Positions 21,940-32,939 of a DNA stretch of 64,000 nucleotides are shown piece after piece. The notes below the pieces were generated by a model. It was not told where the DNA came from, searched no databases, and saw nothing but the letters and a program-made list of their open reading frames with translations. Location of the stretch: positions 590,501-654,500 of the forward strand of contig MU260073.1 in NCBI GenBank assembly GCA_020310875.1, in the 5' to 3' direction. The first letter of the stretch is position 1, and the number at the start of each line of letters is the position of its first letter. The position numbers and the translations under genes were made by a program. Source of the DNA: Ceratopteris richardii. Lineage: Eukaryota > Streptophyta > Polypodiopsida > Polypodiales > Pteridaceae.

Positions 21940-23240
21940 CAACTGCTAGATGAATTCATTGTAGAATTTTCCAAGAGTGGTATCAGGCATAATACATCAT
22001 CCTTCATCCATAGCTTCAAGCAGACACCCCAAGAAACAGTGCGACTAGTAGGAAGAAGTTTTCAGACAGTACATAGAAAGATGCCCTGTTTTGGAATTAC
22101 CCACACCGGCCAAACAAGTGGCTTCGTTTTTAGATGGCTTACTAAGCACAAAGTTGAGATCATATGTGTACTTGAAAGAGCATAGATCCATAGAAGAGTG
22201 TGTGCGGATGTGCATTGACATAGAAGATAACTTGGGTGAGGAGTTAGGATTGTCCAAACTCTATAAGGATTCTGGTAGTTCTACTAGTCATACTTCGAGA
22301 ATCTCCATGGAAATAGAGGAGATAGCTGAGCAAGTGGCCAAGAAGCTAGGAGTTCAAAACAGAAAAACACCAAGAGTCACTTCATTGAACTGATGTTATA
22401 CTTGCATAGGGGACCACATGGCTAACATTTGCCCAATGCAATACCAGAATGTGAGAGAAAGGAATGCCCCATATTGCACTATTGAGAGAAAATACACGAA
22501 CCATATGGCTCAAGCTTGTCCATACAATAGGCAGGCTATTAGGCAAGCTTATCAGCAACCTTACCAACAGGGTAGGTATCAGAACCAATACCAACAGCCA
22601 TATTATAGACCACATCAACAATATCAGGCATAATATAGGCCACAACCAGTCCTCCGAAACCAACCACTAGCTCCTGCCAATGTGATTCCAGTTAAGTATG
22701 CAATGGCAGAGGAAAACTCTAATAGAGCATTGGTGCTAGTGACCCCTTTGGTCTCAGAAAATGACCATCATGCTTAGAATTCTGACTACTTATATGAAGA
22801 TAGTCCACAAGCTTATTACACAGAGTCACCTGAGCATAGTGAGACTTATCCTTATCACTATTGGGCACCACCTATGGAACAAAATTGGGAGCCCGAATAC
22901 TCTGATGTCATGTATACAAATCCTAACCCTAGGCCCCAAGCAAGACAAGTAAGACCACAAGCCCCTAGAGGACCATGTTTTAGATGTCAAGGTGACCATT
23001 TCATTCGTGAATGTCCCCATCCACCGTCTCGAGGACAAGGTCAAAACATCACAATACAAGGTTTTTGTCATGAGTGTGGCAAGGAACATCTTCTTAGAGA
23101 GTGTCCCAAGAACCCCTCTAGTGCACCCAAGGTTACACCCATTAATGTGATAGGCTTAGTGATCAATTCAAGTTCAAGTAGTAATAATGTGGCTCCTAGA
23201 TAGATAGTTACCAGGGCACAAGCCTTAAAACAAGATAAGC
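21940..23240 (+). other. Ty3-A gag region
   Basis: Retrotransposon gag core (TPAKQVASFLDGLLSTKLRS, HRSIEECVRMCIDIEDNLGE, about 22100-22250), a Gln/Tyr-rich segment (about 22500-22640), and two zinc knuckles in tandem, CFRCQGDHFIRECP (22976-23017) and CHECGKEHLLRECP (about 23066-23107). Two CCHC boxes fit a Ty3 nucleocapsid. The frames are fossil; the longest open parts are 22091-22393 and 22874-23203. Confidence 0.8.
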
Positions 23241-23743
23241 CAGCTAAACAATCTGAGTCAAGTGAGTCAGGAGAGCCTAGTAAGAGAAAAACAAGAACAT
23301 GGAAGGATACCAGAGAGAAAGCCAATCGCAAGTGGAATAGAAAGTTATCTGAACGAGAAGAAAGCCTGAGAGATGCAAAAAGCAAAATAGAAGATATCGC
23401 CTCTCAAAATCCCTCGCATGACAAAACTCCATCCTTTCCACCTCATCCCACCCCACCACCCATTGTAAATAAACCACAACTAGGGTTTGTTCTTGTAGAT
23501 CCAACCCCAGAAGGCTTGGACATGATGTTCAACACCTAACATGCTCATCTTCAAGAAGAGCCATCAGCTGCAAACTTAGACAAGAGTTACCCTAGAGCAG
23601 ATTTAGAGATTGAACAAACAAAAATGTGCATGAAAATGGTGGACCTAGCTCAGGCTATGCTCGAGACTAGCCAATGATTCAATCAAACAAACTCTATCAA
23701 ATCGGATTTGCACTTCTAGGGCTTATTAGAAAGATTAGAGTAG

Positions 23744-24868
23744 TTGGTAAACAAGCCGCAGGTTTCTTTACCTCCACAAGCTCAACCAATTGTTGAAAGA
23801 GGAAGCTCACCACCATCGAAAGCTTATGTTACTGATTCCATAGATGATGGAGCACCTCTTTCAATTCAACAGTACTCTCAAGAATTCTTGAGGGAAATAC
23901 AAGAAGAGAAATGGGCCAAGGAGAAGGGTAATCCCCCTCCTATTTCTGAGATTGATGACCTTCATGATCAGTTTCCCCAAGACATTCCATCTATTTACGA
24001 AGATCAAGCAGAGCAGCAAGAAGACGAAGGATTTGATTTTGAATCTAATACTTTAGAAGAATTGCCACAATTCACAGGCCCTTGGGAATCTGAATCTCTT
24101 CAAATCAGAGCTCCCACAATATTGGTAAGACATGAAGACTCACTGGTTCCAAGGAACACAGATGTCATGAAGAACACTAAGGTTTTGTGTTATCTCACCG
24201 TAGAAGAGCTGCTCAAAGTAAAACCAGAGCTATGGAAGCATGTGGTGAATCATGTTCCTGAACTTGATTCCAATGAGTCGAAAACCTCTAAACAAAAAGT
24301 CCTAGAGATACCTCTAGACAAAATAGGGGACATGAGTGAAGGTGAAGAAGGTAATACTTATCTTCCAATCACCTACCAAGGTTACACTACCAAAGCTATC
24401 TTAGATTCAGGTGCTGGTGTTGCAATTGTGACCACCTCCTTGTGGAAGCAATGGGGCAAACCTGCATTAAGACCAAGTAGAATGAAGCTTCAAATGGTTG
24501 ATGGCCATATTAAAAGACCTCTAGGATTGCTTGAAGGGATAACTCTAACCACTTGTGGTGTAGAGTTTGAACACACCTTTGCTATATGTGACTTTGACGA
24601 AAACAATGTCTATGAAATGATCTTAGGAAGATCCTTCCTACAACAATTGCAAATAGTACAAGATTGGGGAACCAACTTTTTGTACTTGCAACACTTAGGG
24701 GTCACCACCAAGGTCAATCTAAAGGACTATACATTTAGAGATGTACCTCCCCTACAGTGGAACCCTATCCATAGGCACCAGAAGATTCAATCTCTATGCA
24801 TTTTGAAAGTTCTTATGATCCATCCTGGATGCATGAAGATACTCACTTGTGGATGTCTAAGGTCGTAG
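23744..24868 (+). CDS. Ty3-A protease region
   Basis: A 374-codon open stretch with an acidic Ser/Glu-rich N-terminal half and a retropepsin domain (about 24355-24700): TTKAILDSGAGVAIV with the DSG active site, a central flap region (RPLGLLEGITLTTC) and MILGRSFLQQLQIVQDWG, the closing ILGR strand. It cleaves the element polyprotein. It lies between gag and RT as usual for Ty3. Confidence 0.85.
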   Translation: MVNKPQVSLPPQAQPIVERGSSPPSKAYVTDSIDDGAPLSIQQYSQEFLREIQEEKWAKEKGNPPPISEIDDLHDQFPQDIPSIYEDQAEQQEDEGFDFESNTLEELPQFTGPWESESLQIRAPTILVRHEDSLVPRNTDVMKNTKVLCYLTVEELLKVKPELWKHVVNHVPELDSNESKTSKQKVLEIPLDKIGDMSEGEEGNTYLPITYQGYTTKAILDSGAGVAIVTTSLWKQWGKPALRPSRMKLQMVDGHIKRPLGLLEGITLTTCGVEFEHTFAICDFDENNVYEMILGRSFLQQLQIVQDWGTNFLYLQHLGVTTKVNLKDYTFRDVPPLQWNPIHRHQKIQSLCILKVLMIHPGCMKILTCGCLRS

Positions 24869-25353
24869 AGGAAGAGGAGAAATGCCTTAAAGCAAGAGAA
24901 GTAGGAACTTCTCAAGGAGATAGATCAGTTAAAGACCCAGCCTACACACCGATGATCTTTCTAGGTGAGGAATTTGAGCCTCATGGTTGGGCAGAAATCT
25001 TAGCCACCATGGACATTGTTGTCAATGAAGAACAATGCACACCTCATTATGATGAGGAGGTTTATGATATTTCAGTGTTCATGTGTCAGCCCTTGCTAGA
25101 AGAATGTGATCCTAGTGATGTCATAGAAGAAGAAGAGAATGACAATGATCTAGAGTGCATTATGATGGATACTTACTTTGACTCAGAGTGGCACTATCTA
25201 GAAGATGTAGGAGTATTTACACAAAAAGAAGAAGAACCTCTCACAAGCAGGAAAACTATAAATTCAAAGGATGGAAGTGAAGGTAGTCAAAAGAAAAAGA
25301 AAAGAAAAGCAATGAAACAAGAAGAGGAGGAATCATTGTTTGAAGTACCATAG
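24796..25353 (+). CDS. Ty3-A acidic linker between protease and RT
   Basis: 185 codons, very acidic (Asp/Glu), ending in a Lys-rich patch (SQKKKKRKAM). No catalytic motif. The equivalent of the pre-RT linker in plant Ty3 elements. Confidence 0.5.
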   Translation: MHFESSYDPSWMHEDTHLWMSKVVEEEEKCLKAREVGTSQGDRSVKDPAYTPMIFLGEEFEPHGWAEILATMDIVVNEEQCTPHYDEEVYDISVFMCQPLLEECDPSDVIEEEENDNDLECIMMDTYFDSEWHYLEDVGVFTQKEEEPLTSRKTINSKDGSEGSQKKKKRKAMKQEEEESLFEVP

Positions 25354-25389
25354 AATTTCAAGAAATATGAAGTCGAAGACCAAAAAATT

Positions 25390-27153
25390 TTGCTACGAAT
25401 GCCTAAGAGAGAGGTCACTGCAAGACAAGCATATGATAATAAAGAAAATACCAAAAAGATTGTTGTGACCATTGAAGGGAAGGAAGAGCGATATACTTAC
25501 ATAGGAGAAGACCTAAGTGCAAAAGAAGACACGGAGCTTGTAGCTCTATTAAGGGAATACAGGGATGTGTTTGTGTGGCACTATAGAGACTTGAAGGGAG
25601 TAGATCCAAGAATATGCTCTCATACGATCCCCATGACTACTGATGCCAACCCCACCAAACAGAAGCCCTACATATATAATGACACTTATGCAGTCAATAT
25701 AAAAGAAGAAATCGACAGGCTGATTGAAGCTGGATTTATTTATGAGATTGAGCATACTGAATGGGTGTCCCCCATTGTAGTGGTTCCCAAGAAGAATGGG
25801 AAGTTGCGAGTGTGTATTAACCTTAAAAAGGTTAATGCCGCTACGATCAGAGATAGATATCCGCTTCCAATCACCAAACATTTATTGGAGCATGTTGCAG
25901 GCAAGGAAGTTTATAGATTTCTTGATGGATTTTCAAGTTACAACCAAGTAGCCATTACCCCAGAAGATCAACACAAAATGGCATTTTCCACAGAATGGGA
26001 AATCTTTGCATTTCGTGTGATGCCATTTGGGCTCATCAATGCACCTGCAACCTTCCAAAGGCTCATGTTTCATGTCTTCAAAGAGTTCTTGCGAAAGAGC
26101 TTAGAGGTATATATGGACGATTTATGTGCCCATTCCGAAGAAAGAAGATACCACATCCCTGAGCTCAGAGAGATCTTCAACAAGTGCAGAGAATATCGAG
26201 TGTGTCTGAACCCAGAAAAGTGTGTGTTCATGGTACGACAAGGTAAAATCTTGTGTCACATCATTTCTAAGAACAGAATATCAACATATGAGGACAAAGT
26301 TAGAGCCATAGCTGAGTTGCAAAGGCCAAGGAATGTTAAAGAGGTGCAAGCCTTTATGGGCCATTGTGGATATTACCACAGGTTTATCCACATGTATGTG
26401 ATCATAGCTAAACCTCTTTATGCCTTGTTGACAAATTTTGAGTGGAACGATGAGTGCGAAAATTCCTTCAATGAGCTAAAGAGACGTTTGTGCACAACAC
26501 CAATACTGACCACTCTTGATTGGAATAAACCATTCCATGTCCATGTAGATGCATCCAATCATGCAATAGGATGTGTGCTAGCACAACTCACAGGTCAAGG
26601 AAATTTAGATTTACCTATAGCATATGCTAGCAGACAGCTAACCATAGTTGAACAAAACTACACAATGATCGAAAGAGAAGGCTTAGGCATGGTATATGCC
26701 GTGAAGAAGTTTAGACACTATCTATTGGCCAATAAGTTCAAGTTTTTCACTGATAATCAAGCTTTATTATATTTGGTCAATAAACCTTGCAATATAGGAC
26801 ACTTAGTAAGATGGTTCCTCTTACTAATGGGATACGACTTTGAAGTTGTTGTTAGGAAAGGTAGAACCCATCTTAGGGTGGATCACCTTTCTCGCATCAC
26901 TTCACGAGAGTCATCACAAGGAGTGTCTGATGCGTTGCCCGATGTTTATCTGTTCAATTTAGAAGTTGTTCCTAAATGGGCAAATAAGTTGGTACCTGTC
27001 CTAACCTTCGGACCTGCAAATAAGAATGTGAAAACAAACAAAAAAGAAATTGTAAAATCACAAAAATATCAAATATTGGTAGGAAGCATGTACAAACAAT
27101 ATATAGAGGGTGTACTAGCTTGTTGTGTCAAGGACGATAAACGTAGTAGTTAG
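25390..27153 (+). CDS. Ty3-A reverse transcriptase and RNase H
   Basis: A 587-codon open stretch. RT: WVSPIVVVPKKNGKLRVCIN, RDRYPLPI, MPFGLINAPATFQRLM, and the catalytic box VYMDDLCAHS, in which the second residue pair is DD. Connection and RNase H: FMGHCGYYHRFIH, HVHVDASNHAIGCVLAQ, YASRQLTIVEQNYTMIEREG, KFFTDNQALLYLV and RTHLRVDHLSR. This is standard Ty3 pol order, with a single RNase H here. Confidence 0.92.
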   Translation: MLRMPKREVTARQAYDNKENTKKIVVTIEGKEERYTYIGEDLSAKEDTELVALLREYRDVFVWHYRDLKGVDPRICSHTIPMTTDANPTKQKPYIYNDTYAVNIKEEIDRLIEAGFIYEIEHTEWVSPIVVVPKKNGKLRVCINLKKVNAATIRDRYPLPITKHLLEHVAGKEVYRFLDGFSSYNQVAITPEDQHKMAFSTEWEIFAFRVMPFGLINAPATFQRLMFHVFKEFLRKSLEVYMDDLCAHSEERRYHIPELREIFNKCREYRVCLNPEKCVFMVRQGKILCHIISKNRISTYEDKVRAIAELQRPRNVKEVQAFMGHCGYYHRFIHMYVIIAKPLYALLTNFEWNDECENSFNELKRRLCTTPILTTLDWNKPFHVHVDASNHAIGCVLAQLTGQGNLDLPIAYASRQLTIVEQNYTMIEREGLGMVYAVKKFRHYLLANKFKFFTDNQALLYLVNKPCNIGHLVRWFLLLMGYDFEVVVRKGRTHLRVDHLSRITSRESSQGVSDALPDVYLFNLEVVPKWANKLVPVLTFGPANKNVKTNKKEIVKSQKYQILVGSMYKQYIEGVLACCVKDDKRSS

Positions 27154-27296
27154 TTGCAACAAGCCCATGAAGGATTGCTAGGAAATAACAACAAATAATG
27201 CAGAATCTAAAACGTTTGGGAGTGTATTGGCCTAACATGAACAAAGAAATACATGAATGGATTAAGAATTGTCCAGCATGTTAGGAAAAACCCGTA

Positions 27297-28254
27297 GTGG
27301 AGCATGCTACCCTTTATCACGTGTCACTAATTCCAGATTGGAGTGCTCCATTGGTAGAATTTATGAGATCCGGGACATTACCCAAAGAGGCTAGTCTAGC
27401 AAGAAGAAGCAACATGGAGCAAGAGGCTCAAGACTATGCCTTAGTAGGAGACAACCTATACCGAAGAGGCAAAGATGGTTACTTAAGATTGTGCATTCAT
27501 GAATCAGATTATTTGAAAGTATTAGAAATGGCACACAGTGGTGTTGTAGGTGGACACTTTGGTCCTGACCGAGTAATTAAGGCCATTCTATTTTTAGGAC
27601 TTTGGTGGCCAACTCTTCATATGGATGCACATACCTATGTGAAGCAATGCGACACATGCCAATGTGCATACTATCCAATTAGAAAAGATCATATGCCTTT
27701 GAGGCCAATGATGGGAGGACGTGCATTCTCGAAGTGGGGCATAGACTTTGTTGGTCCCATTAACCCCCCAGCTAGAAACTCCCATGCAGAGTACATTATT
27801 GTAGCCGTAGATTACCTTACAAAGCGGTAGAAGTAAAAGCCACGACAAAGAATGATGCTCAAACGACAGCTCAGTTCTTATTCAAGAATGTCTTCAGGAG
27901 ATATGGACTACCAATAGAGTTAGCGAGCGATAGAGGCACACACTTCTTGAATGAAGTTATTGAAAACCTTTTCCAAGAATTCTTGGTGATACATAAGAAG
28001 TCGGCCCCCTATCACCCACAAGCTAATGGACAAGCTGAGAGCATCAATAAGATCCTCTGTAATGTATTGACAAAATTGGTAAATAATAAACACTCTAACT
28101 GGGATAAACAACTTCATCATGTTGTTTGGGCTTACCGAGTTGCCTACAAAACGGTACTCAATGCTACCCCATTTGAGATGGTCTTTGGACAGAATGTGGT
28201 GCTACCATTAGACTTCCTAATCCTAGCTTTAAAAGTAGCACAAGGCCATTAGTG
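27297..28254 (+). other. Ty3-A integrase, part left of Copia-B
   Basis: The HHCC zinc domain (HSGVVGGHFGPDRVIKAI ... CDTCQ, about 27535-27665), then the DDE core: WGIDFVGPI (first D), ELASDRGTHFLNE-type second D near 27925, and the glutamate in HPQANGQAESINKIL (about 28013-28055), ending VFGQNVVLPLD...VAQGH at the Copia-B junction. Main open stretches are 27297-27830 and 27947-28252. Confidence 0.88.
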
Positions 28255-28484
28255 TGTTGATATATTTAGGTAGTGATGTGTGTGAACACTCTAGGACCAC
28301 TAGGGCACTTTTTTCCCTCTTTAGGAGGTTTTTTTCCCTCACCTTGTATATATGCCTATTGCCCTAATGGGCTACTTATCTTTGTACATTCTCTAGTAAT
28401 ACATTTAGTATTGTGTGTTGTGCTCCAAGCTTCTTCTTCTTCCTTGTGTTGTTCGCGTGCTTCCACAGACGTCTAACTCCAACA
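28255..28484 (+). repeat. 5' LTR of Copia-B
   Basis: 230 bp, TGTTGATATATTTAGG...CTAACTCCAACA. TATA-like GTATATATG near 28346. Confidence 0.95.
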
Positions 28485-29426
28485 ATTGGTATCAGACCAG
28501 GTCATCGCTTCATCTAGGGCGCCATCGACACTCCTCCGGTTGCAGTCTTAGAATCGCACGAATTATGGCGAGCATACTCAACGTGTTTTCGAGATCAAAA
28601 CAGCTTCGCTGTGTGGTGCCAAAATCGCGATCTGAGCTCGTTTCGGCCTTCGAACACACTATCCTGGTGTTTGTGCAGGCTATTTCGTCTTTTTGTGCCA
28701 AAGGTATATACCAGTTTTTGTTCGCTAGTATAAGCGTCCCGTAGTCTGCTACAGGTCTAGCAGAATTCATCTGTGCAGTTCTGTTCAACTTTTTGAGATA
28801 CAATCAATTTTCTGCATCAAGGTATTTTAGTCACCGGCCATGGCTGAAAGCAGTGATGTATTTCGTATGTTGGCTGTTGAGGATAAGTTGGATGGTACCA
28901 ACTACCCATTATGGGCTTATACGAGTACTGAATAGGTGTCCCACTAAAGTGCTGCAGTCTATCACTCCATATGAGGGTTGGCATGAACGCAAGCCATGTG
29001 TTGATCATCTACGTGTTTTTGGTTGTTTGGCATATGCATTAGTGCCTGAACAAAATCGCAGAAAATTGGATGATAAAGTAGTAAACTATATTTTTGTTGG
29101 ATACAGTTCTGAAAGTAAAGGCTATCGTCTGTATCATCCATAGAGTAAACACATTCTGGTTAGCTGTGATGTTGTTTTTGTAAAAGATGGTATTCAGCCA
29201 TTGCTTTCATGTACTAAGGAGACATCTGTTAGCTCCAAAGACATGTACGATACTTTGCTACCTCTTTTTACAGGTGGACAGTCTAGTGCTGGTCCTAATG
29301 AGGCAACTTCTCAGCCTTTGCAGGTTTCATGTGATGATGCAGATAATTCCATTTCTAATGCAGATGTACATGATGCACTTATTGATGAGAGAGGTGATAT
29401 TGAGCTGGCAAGAACTATTCCAAAAT

Positions 29427-30637
29427 TGTTGAAGAATCACTCACAAATTTGACATACAGACAGATATAAAGACGAAGAAAGACAAAAAGAAGCAGAAACA
29501 AAGTCAGTCAGAAAATTAAGCCTTAGTGAAGGGACAAATTCACGACTGTTATATAGTTCATAGAAACTTCCAGAAATACGAGTTTTTGAATCTCAGAACA
29601 AAATGTATATATATGAGGTAGAAGATCATAATATAGAGAGTGGGAAGAAGAGAGCAGTGTGCTCATAGAACCGGAATAGAATAGCGCATATAGAAACTGA
29701 GGATAGTGATATAGAAGACGCCAGAGATTGCGTATGTAGAGATGAATAATAGAACCTGAACTATCGGGTATTCATTTGAGAGAGATGGTAAGGAATAACT
29801 ACTCAGAGTAGGAGAGTTTTCCATAGCTATGAGCAAAGTGAGGCCAAGCTATTTTTGTACACATCTTCTCTAATAGAAAACACATGTTCATGTGGAAGTT
29901 TTGAGCGCATTCTTCATATGTGAAGAAATCTGAGTGATTTCATGTTACTGTGAAAGTTAGTTAACAGTTACATTTTTCTCAGTAAATATTTTCCCGTACT
30001 TTTGAGAGGTAGATCTTGCAACACAGTGTAAATTTTTTAATGAGTAATAGCTCATCTTGAAGCTAGGAGTCTGAACTACAAACTGATCAAAAGAGTTTTG
30101 TGAAACGAGACCTGTACACAGTACAAAGTCTAACCGTAAAAGACATCCAAAATTGATGAAGGTTTTTTCTCAAACTTCAGAGAAAGTTTATTTACTAAAG
30201 GAAGTTCAGATATAACTTCCTTACTTCGTCAACACTCATTTGAAGTAACTACAAAGAGAATTGCAGTTGATTCCGGTAAGATTATGGTGAAAGTCTGGTA
30301 ACATTCCGGTGAAGTTCCGGTGAAATTTCTGTGAGTTCAAAACACAGTTTTGACACATTTAAGTAACGGAAAGATTATCTAAATGTAAGCAAATACAGTA
30401 GTGTAAAGTTTGAAGTAAAACAGTTCAGAATTAAAGCTTGAAGGAAACTTGAAGCTTTCTATAAAGTGAATTTTTCAGTTTTCACTAAATACAGTTATAA
30501 AGTTTTCAGTTTCAGAAGGTTGCTAAGCTACTGATGATTATAGAGGTGTTCTAATATCACTTTAGCTTAGTTCTAGTTGAGGTGTGGCAATTTTCCGCAG
30601 TCTTGTTAGTGAACAAGCTTTTGTCATGAAATCAACA
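29427..30637 (+). repeat. 5' LTR of Copia-D
   Basis: About 1,211 bp, starting TGTTGAAGAATCACTC and ending ATCAACA. Unusually long relative to the 230-bp LTRs of its host Copia-B. Contains recurring TCCGGT-type motifs near 30275-30330. Confidence 0.95.
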
Positions 30638-30737
30638 GTGGTATCAGAGCATAAAGATTCTGAAGAGGAGAAAACGTTTGTAAAAGGTAAAACCTTTTAA
30701 CATTACACTCACCGGATGTAACAGAAACAAGAAGATT

Positions 30738-31082
30738 ATGGCATATCATATCTCTATTGACAAATTGGACAGAGATAATTATCGCGCATGGGTAATGCGC
30801 ATGGAAGCCTTACTTATGAGTAAGGACTTAATGATATATGTGACAAGAGAAGAAAAGAAGCCGACTTTCGAAGACAACAGTCAACCAAAGAAAGAAGAGT
30901 TAGAAGCCTTGAAGCTGTGGCAGAAGAAAGATGCAATGGCAAGAGCTTATATCTACAATACCATTACACATCATTTACTACCGCACATTAGAGGTCTGGA
31001 GAAAGCGAAAGACATATGGAGTGCATTGGAAGATCATTTCCAAAATACGATGAAAGCTAGGAAGGCTAGCTTATGGTCATAG
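30738..31082 (+). CDS. Copia-D gag, N-terminal open part
   Basis: Begins MAYHISIDKLDRDNYRAW, the usual Copia gag start (DNYxxW), and continues into the helical core (LPHIRGLEKAKDIWSALED). Lies ~100 bp downstream of the LTR and just after the primer site. Confidence 0.85.
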   Translation: MAYHISIDKLDRDNYRAWVMRMEALLMSKDLMIYVTREEKKPTFEDNSQPKKEELEALKLWQKKDAMARAYIYNTITHHLLPHIRGLEKAKDIWSALEDHFQNTMKARKASLWS

Positions 31083-31136
31083 TTTACAATGTTCAAGAAA
31101 AAGTAAAGTCAAAGCATTAGTGATTATGTCACTAAG

Positions 31137-32939
31137 ATGAAAGACTTGGCGAACAGTCTTGGATCTATTGATGAAGATATCGAAGATCACAAGTTGATAG
31201 CACAAGTGCTTGCAGGATTGAGAGGAGATGAAAGGTGGAAACCTTTCGTACTCTCAACTAAACTTTCTTTAAATCATTTTGTACCAGATTTAAATAAGTT
31301 GCTTGGACTAATGTTAACGTTTGAGCAAGATTTGAAGACAGACGGAGATAAAGGACATAGTTCGGCTATGTATGCAAATGATAAGAAGAAAGGTGATAAA
31401 GGTAAAGAAAAAGATGAAGAAGAGATGACTACTCAAGCAAATTACGCAAGAGGAAGAGGTAATGCCAAAAGTAAAAGTAGAGGTAAAGGAAGAGGTAATC
31501 AAACTAACAACAAGAAGACTTGTTGGATCTGTGGATTAAGCAATCATTTGGCTCATGATTGTTGGCATAATTCTCAAGGATCAAGTCAGAATCAGAACAA
31601 TAACAGTAGAGGCAGAAGCAAAAGATATCAAAGAGGAAGACAAAGCCAAAGAGGCAGATATGGTAGAGGTGGAGCAAGAAGTTGGGGACAGAATCAGTCT
31701 CACAACACTACCTACTACAACTATGCGAATGATACGCAGAATGACAGTCATACAACGTTGATGGTGAACTCAATAAGTATGTCAGAGAATGAAGACCTCA
31801 AGGTATTCTATATTGACTCTGGTTGTTCAAATCATTTGCCAGGAAATATAGAATTGTTATCAAAACTTGAAGGAGGTATTTCAAATCATACAGTACAAAT
31901 AGGTGATAACACAAAACATAATGTAAGGTCAATTGGAAAGGTAAAGTGTAAGAATGGAGCTGACCTACTAACAAATGTTTTGTATGTTCCAACAATCCCG
32001 AAGAATCTGATTAGTGTGGGACAGATAGTAGAAAAAGGTCTTCAAGTCAGGTTTACAAATGAAGGAGTATTTGTTGAAGATCCAGAGAATGGATACAATC
32101 AGATTGTCCATGGTAAAAAGGAAGGTAGAATTTTTACTCTTAAAGTACAAGGGAATGTTGGTCAAGCCTTGATCACACATGGTGATGAGGTATTTACAGA
32201 GTTAGACCTCTGGCATAAGAGGTTAGGACATTTTAATGAAACAGGAATCAAAACTATGGTCGAAAAACAATCCGTGAGAGGATTACCAAACATGAAGAAT
32301 CAACATATGATTCACAAGTGTGAAGCCTATCAGATGGGAAAAGCCCACAGGTTACCATTTCAGAAGAAAGGGTACAAACACGATGATGTGTTAGAACTCA
32401 TACATACAGATGTATGGGGACCAACAAAAGAAGGATCTATCAGCGGCTCAAGGTATTACGTTCTTTTTATTGATGATGCAACAAGATGGATAACTCTTTA
32501 TGTTTTGAAAGAAAAGTCAAAAGTATTTGAAGCTTTCAGACATTTTCATGCATATACTGAAAGACTTACAGGACAGAAACTCAAAAGACTAAGGTTTGAT
32601 GGAGGAGGAGAATATTTTTCTCGAGAGTTCAATGATTATCTGTGGAATGCAGGTATCAAAAGAGAAATAACTTGTAGGTATACACCGCAACAAAATGGAG
32701 TAGCAGAAAGAAGAAACCGAACTCTAGTTGAGTTTGCAAGAGCAATGCTAAAGGAGAAGAATTGTCCAAATTATCTTTGGGCTGAGGCTGTAAATACAGC
32801 TACATATCTGGTAAATAGATTACCATGTACAGCTTTAAATGGGATGACCCCTTATGAAGCTTGGTGGGATAAGAAACCAACATTGATTATTGTAAAGTTT
32901 TTGGATCACTTGCCTATGCTTATGTGCCATCACAGCTAA
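31137..32939 (+). CDS. Copia-D gag tail, protease and integrase
   Basis: A 600-codon open stretch. Gag core end (LIAQVLAGLRGDERW), a CCHC knuckle (CWICGLSNHLAHDCW, about residues 132-146), a striking RG/RGR-rich basic segment (GRSKRYQRGRQSQRGRYGRG), protease FYIDSGCSNHLPGN with DSG, pre-integrase LWHKRLGHFNETGI, and integrase core with IHTDVWGPTKEG, RFDGGGEYFS and YTPQQNGVAERRNRTLVE. Confidence 0.92.
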   Translation: MKDLANSLGSIDEDIEDHKLIAQVLAGLRGDERWKPFVLSTKLSLNHFVPDLNKLLGLMLTFEQDLKTDGDKGHSSAMYANDKKKGDKGKEKDEEEMTTQANYARGRGNAKSKSRGKGRGNQTNNKKTCWICGLSNHLAHDCWHNSQGSSQNQNNNSRGRSKRYQRGRQSQRGRYGRGGARSWGQNQSHNTTYYNYANDTQNDSHTTLMVNSISMSENEDLKVFYIDSGCSNHLPGNIELLSKLEGGISNHTVQIGDNTKHNVRSIGKVKCKNGADLLTNVLYVPTIPKNLISVGQIVEKGLQVRFTNEGVFVEDPENGYNQIVHGKKEGRIFTLKVQGNVGQALITHGDEVFTELDLWHKRLGHFNETGIKTMVEKQSVRGLPNMKNQHMIHKCEAYQMGKAHRLPFQKKGYKHDDVLELIHTDVWGPTKEGSISGSRYYVLFIDDATRWITLYVLKEKSKVFEAFRHFHAYTERLTGQKLKRLRFDGGGEYFSREFNDYLWNAGIKREITCRYTPQQNGVAERRNRTLVEFARAMLKEKNCPNYLWAEAVNTATYLVNRLPCTALNGMTPYEAWWDKKPTLIIVKFLDHLPMLMCHHS

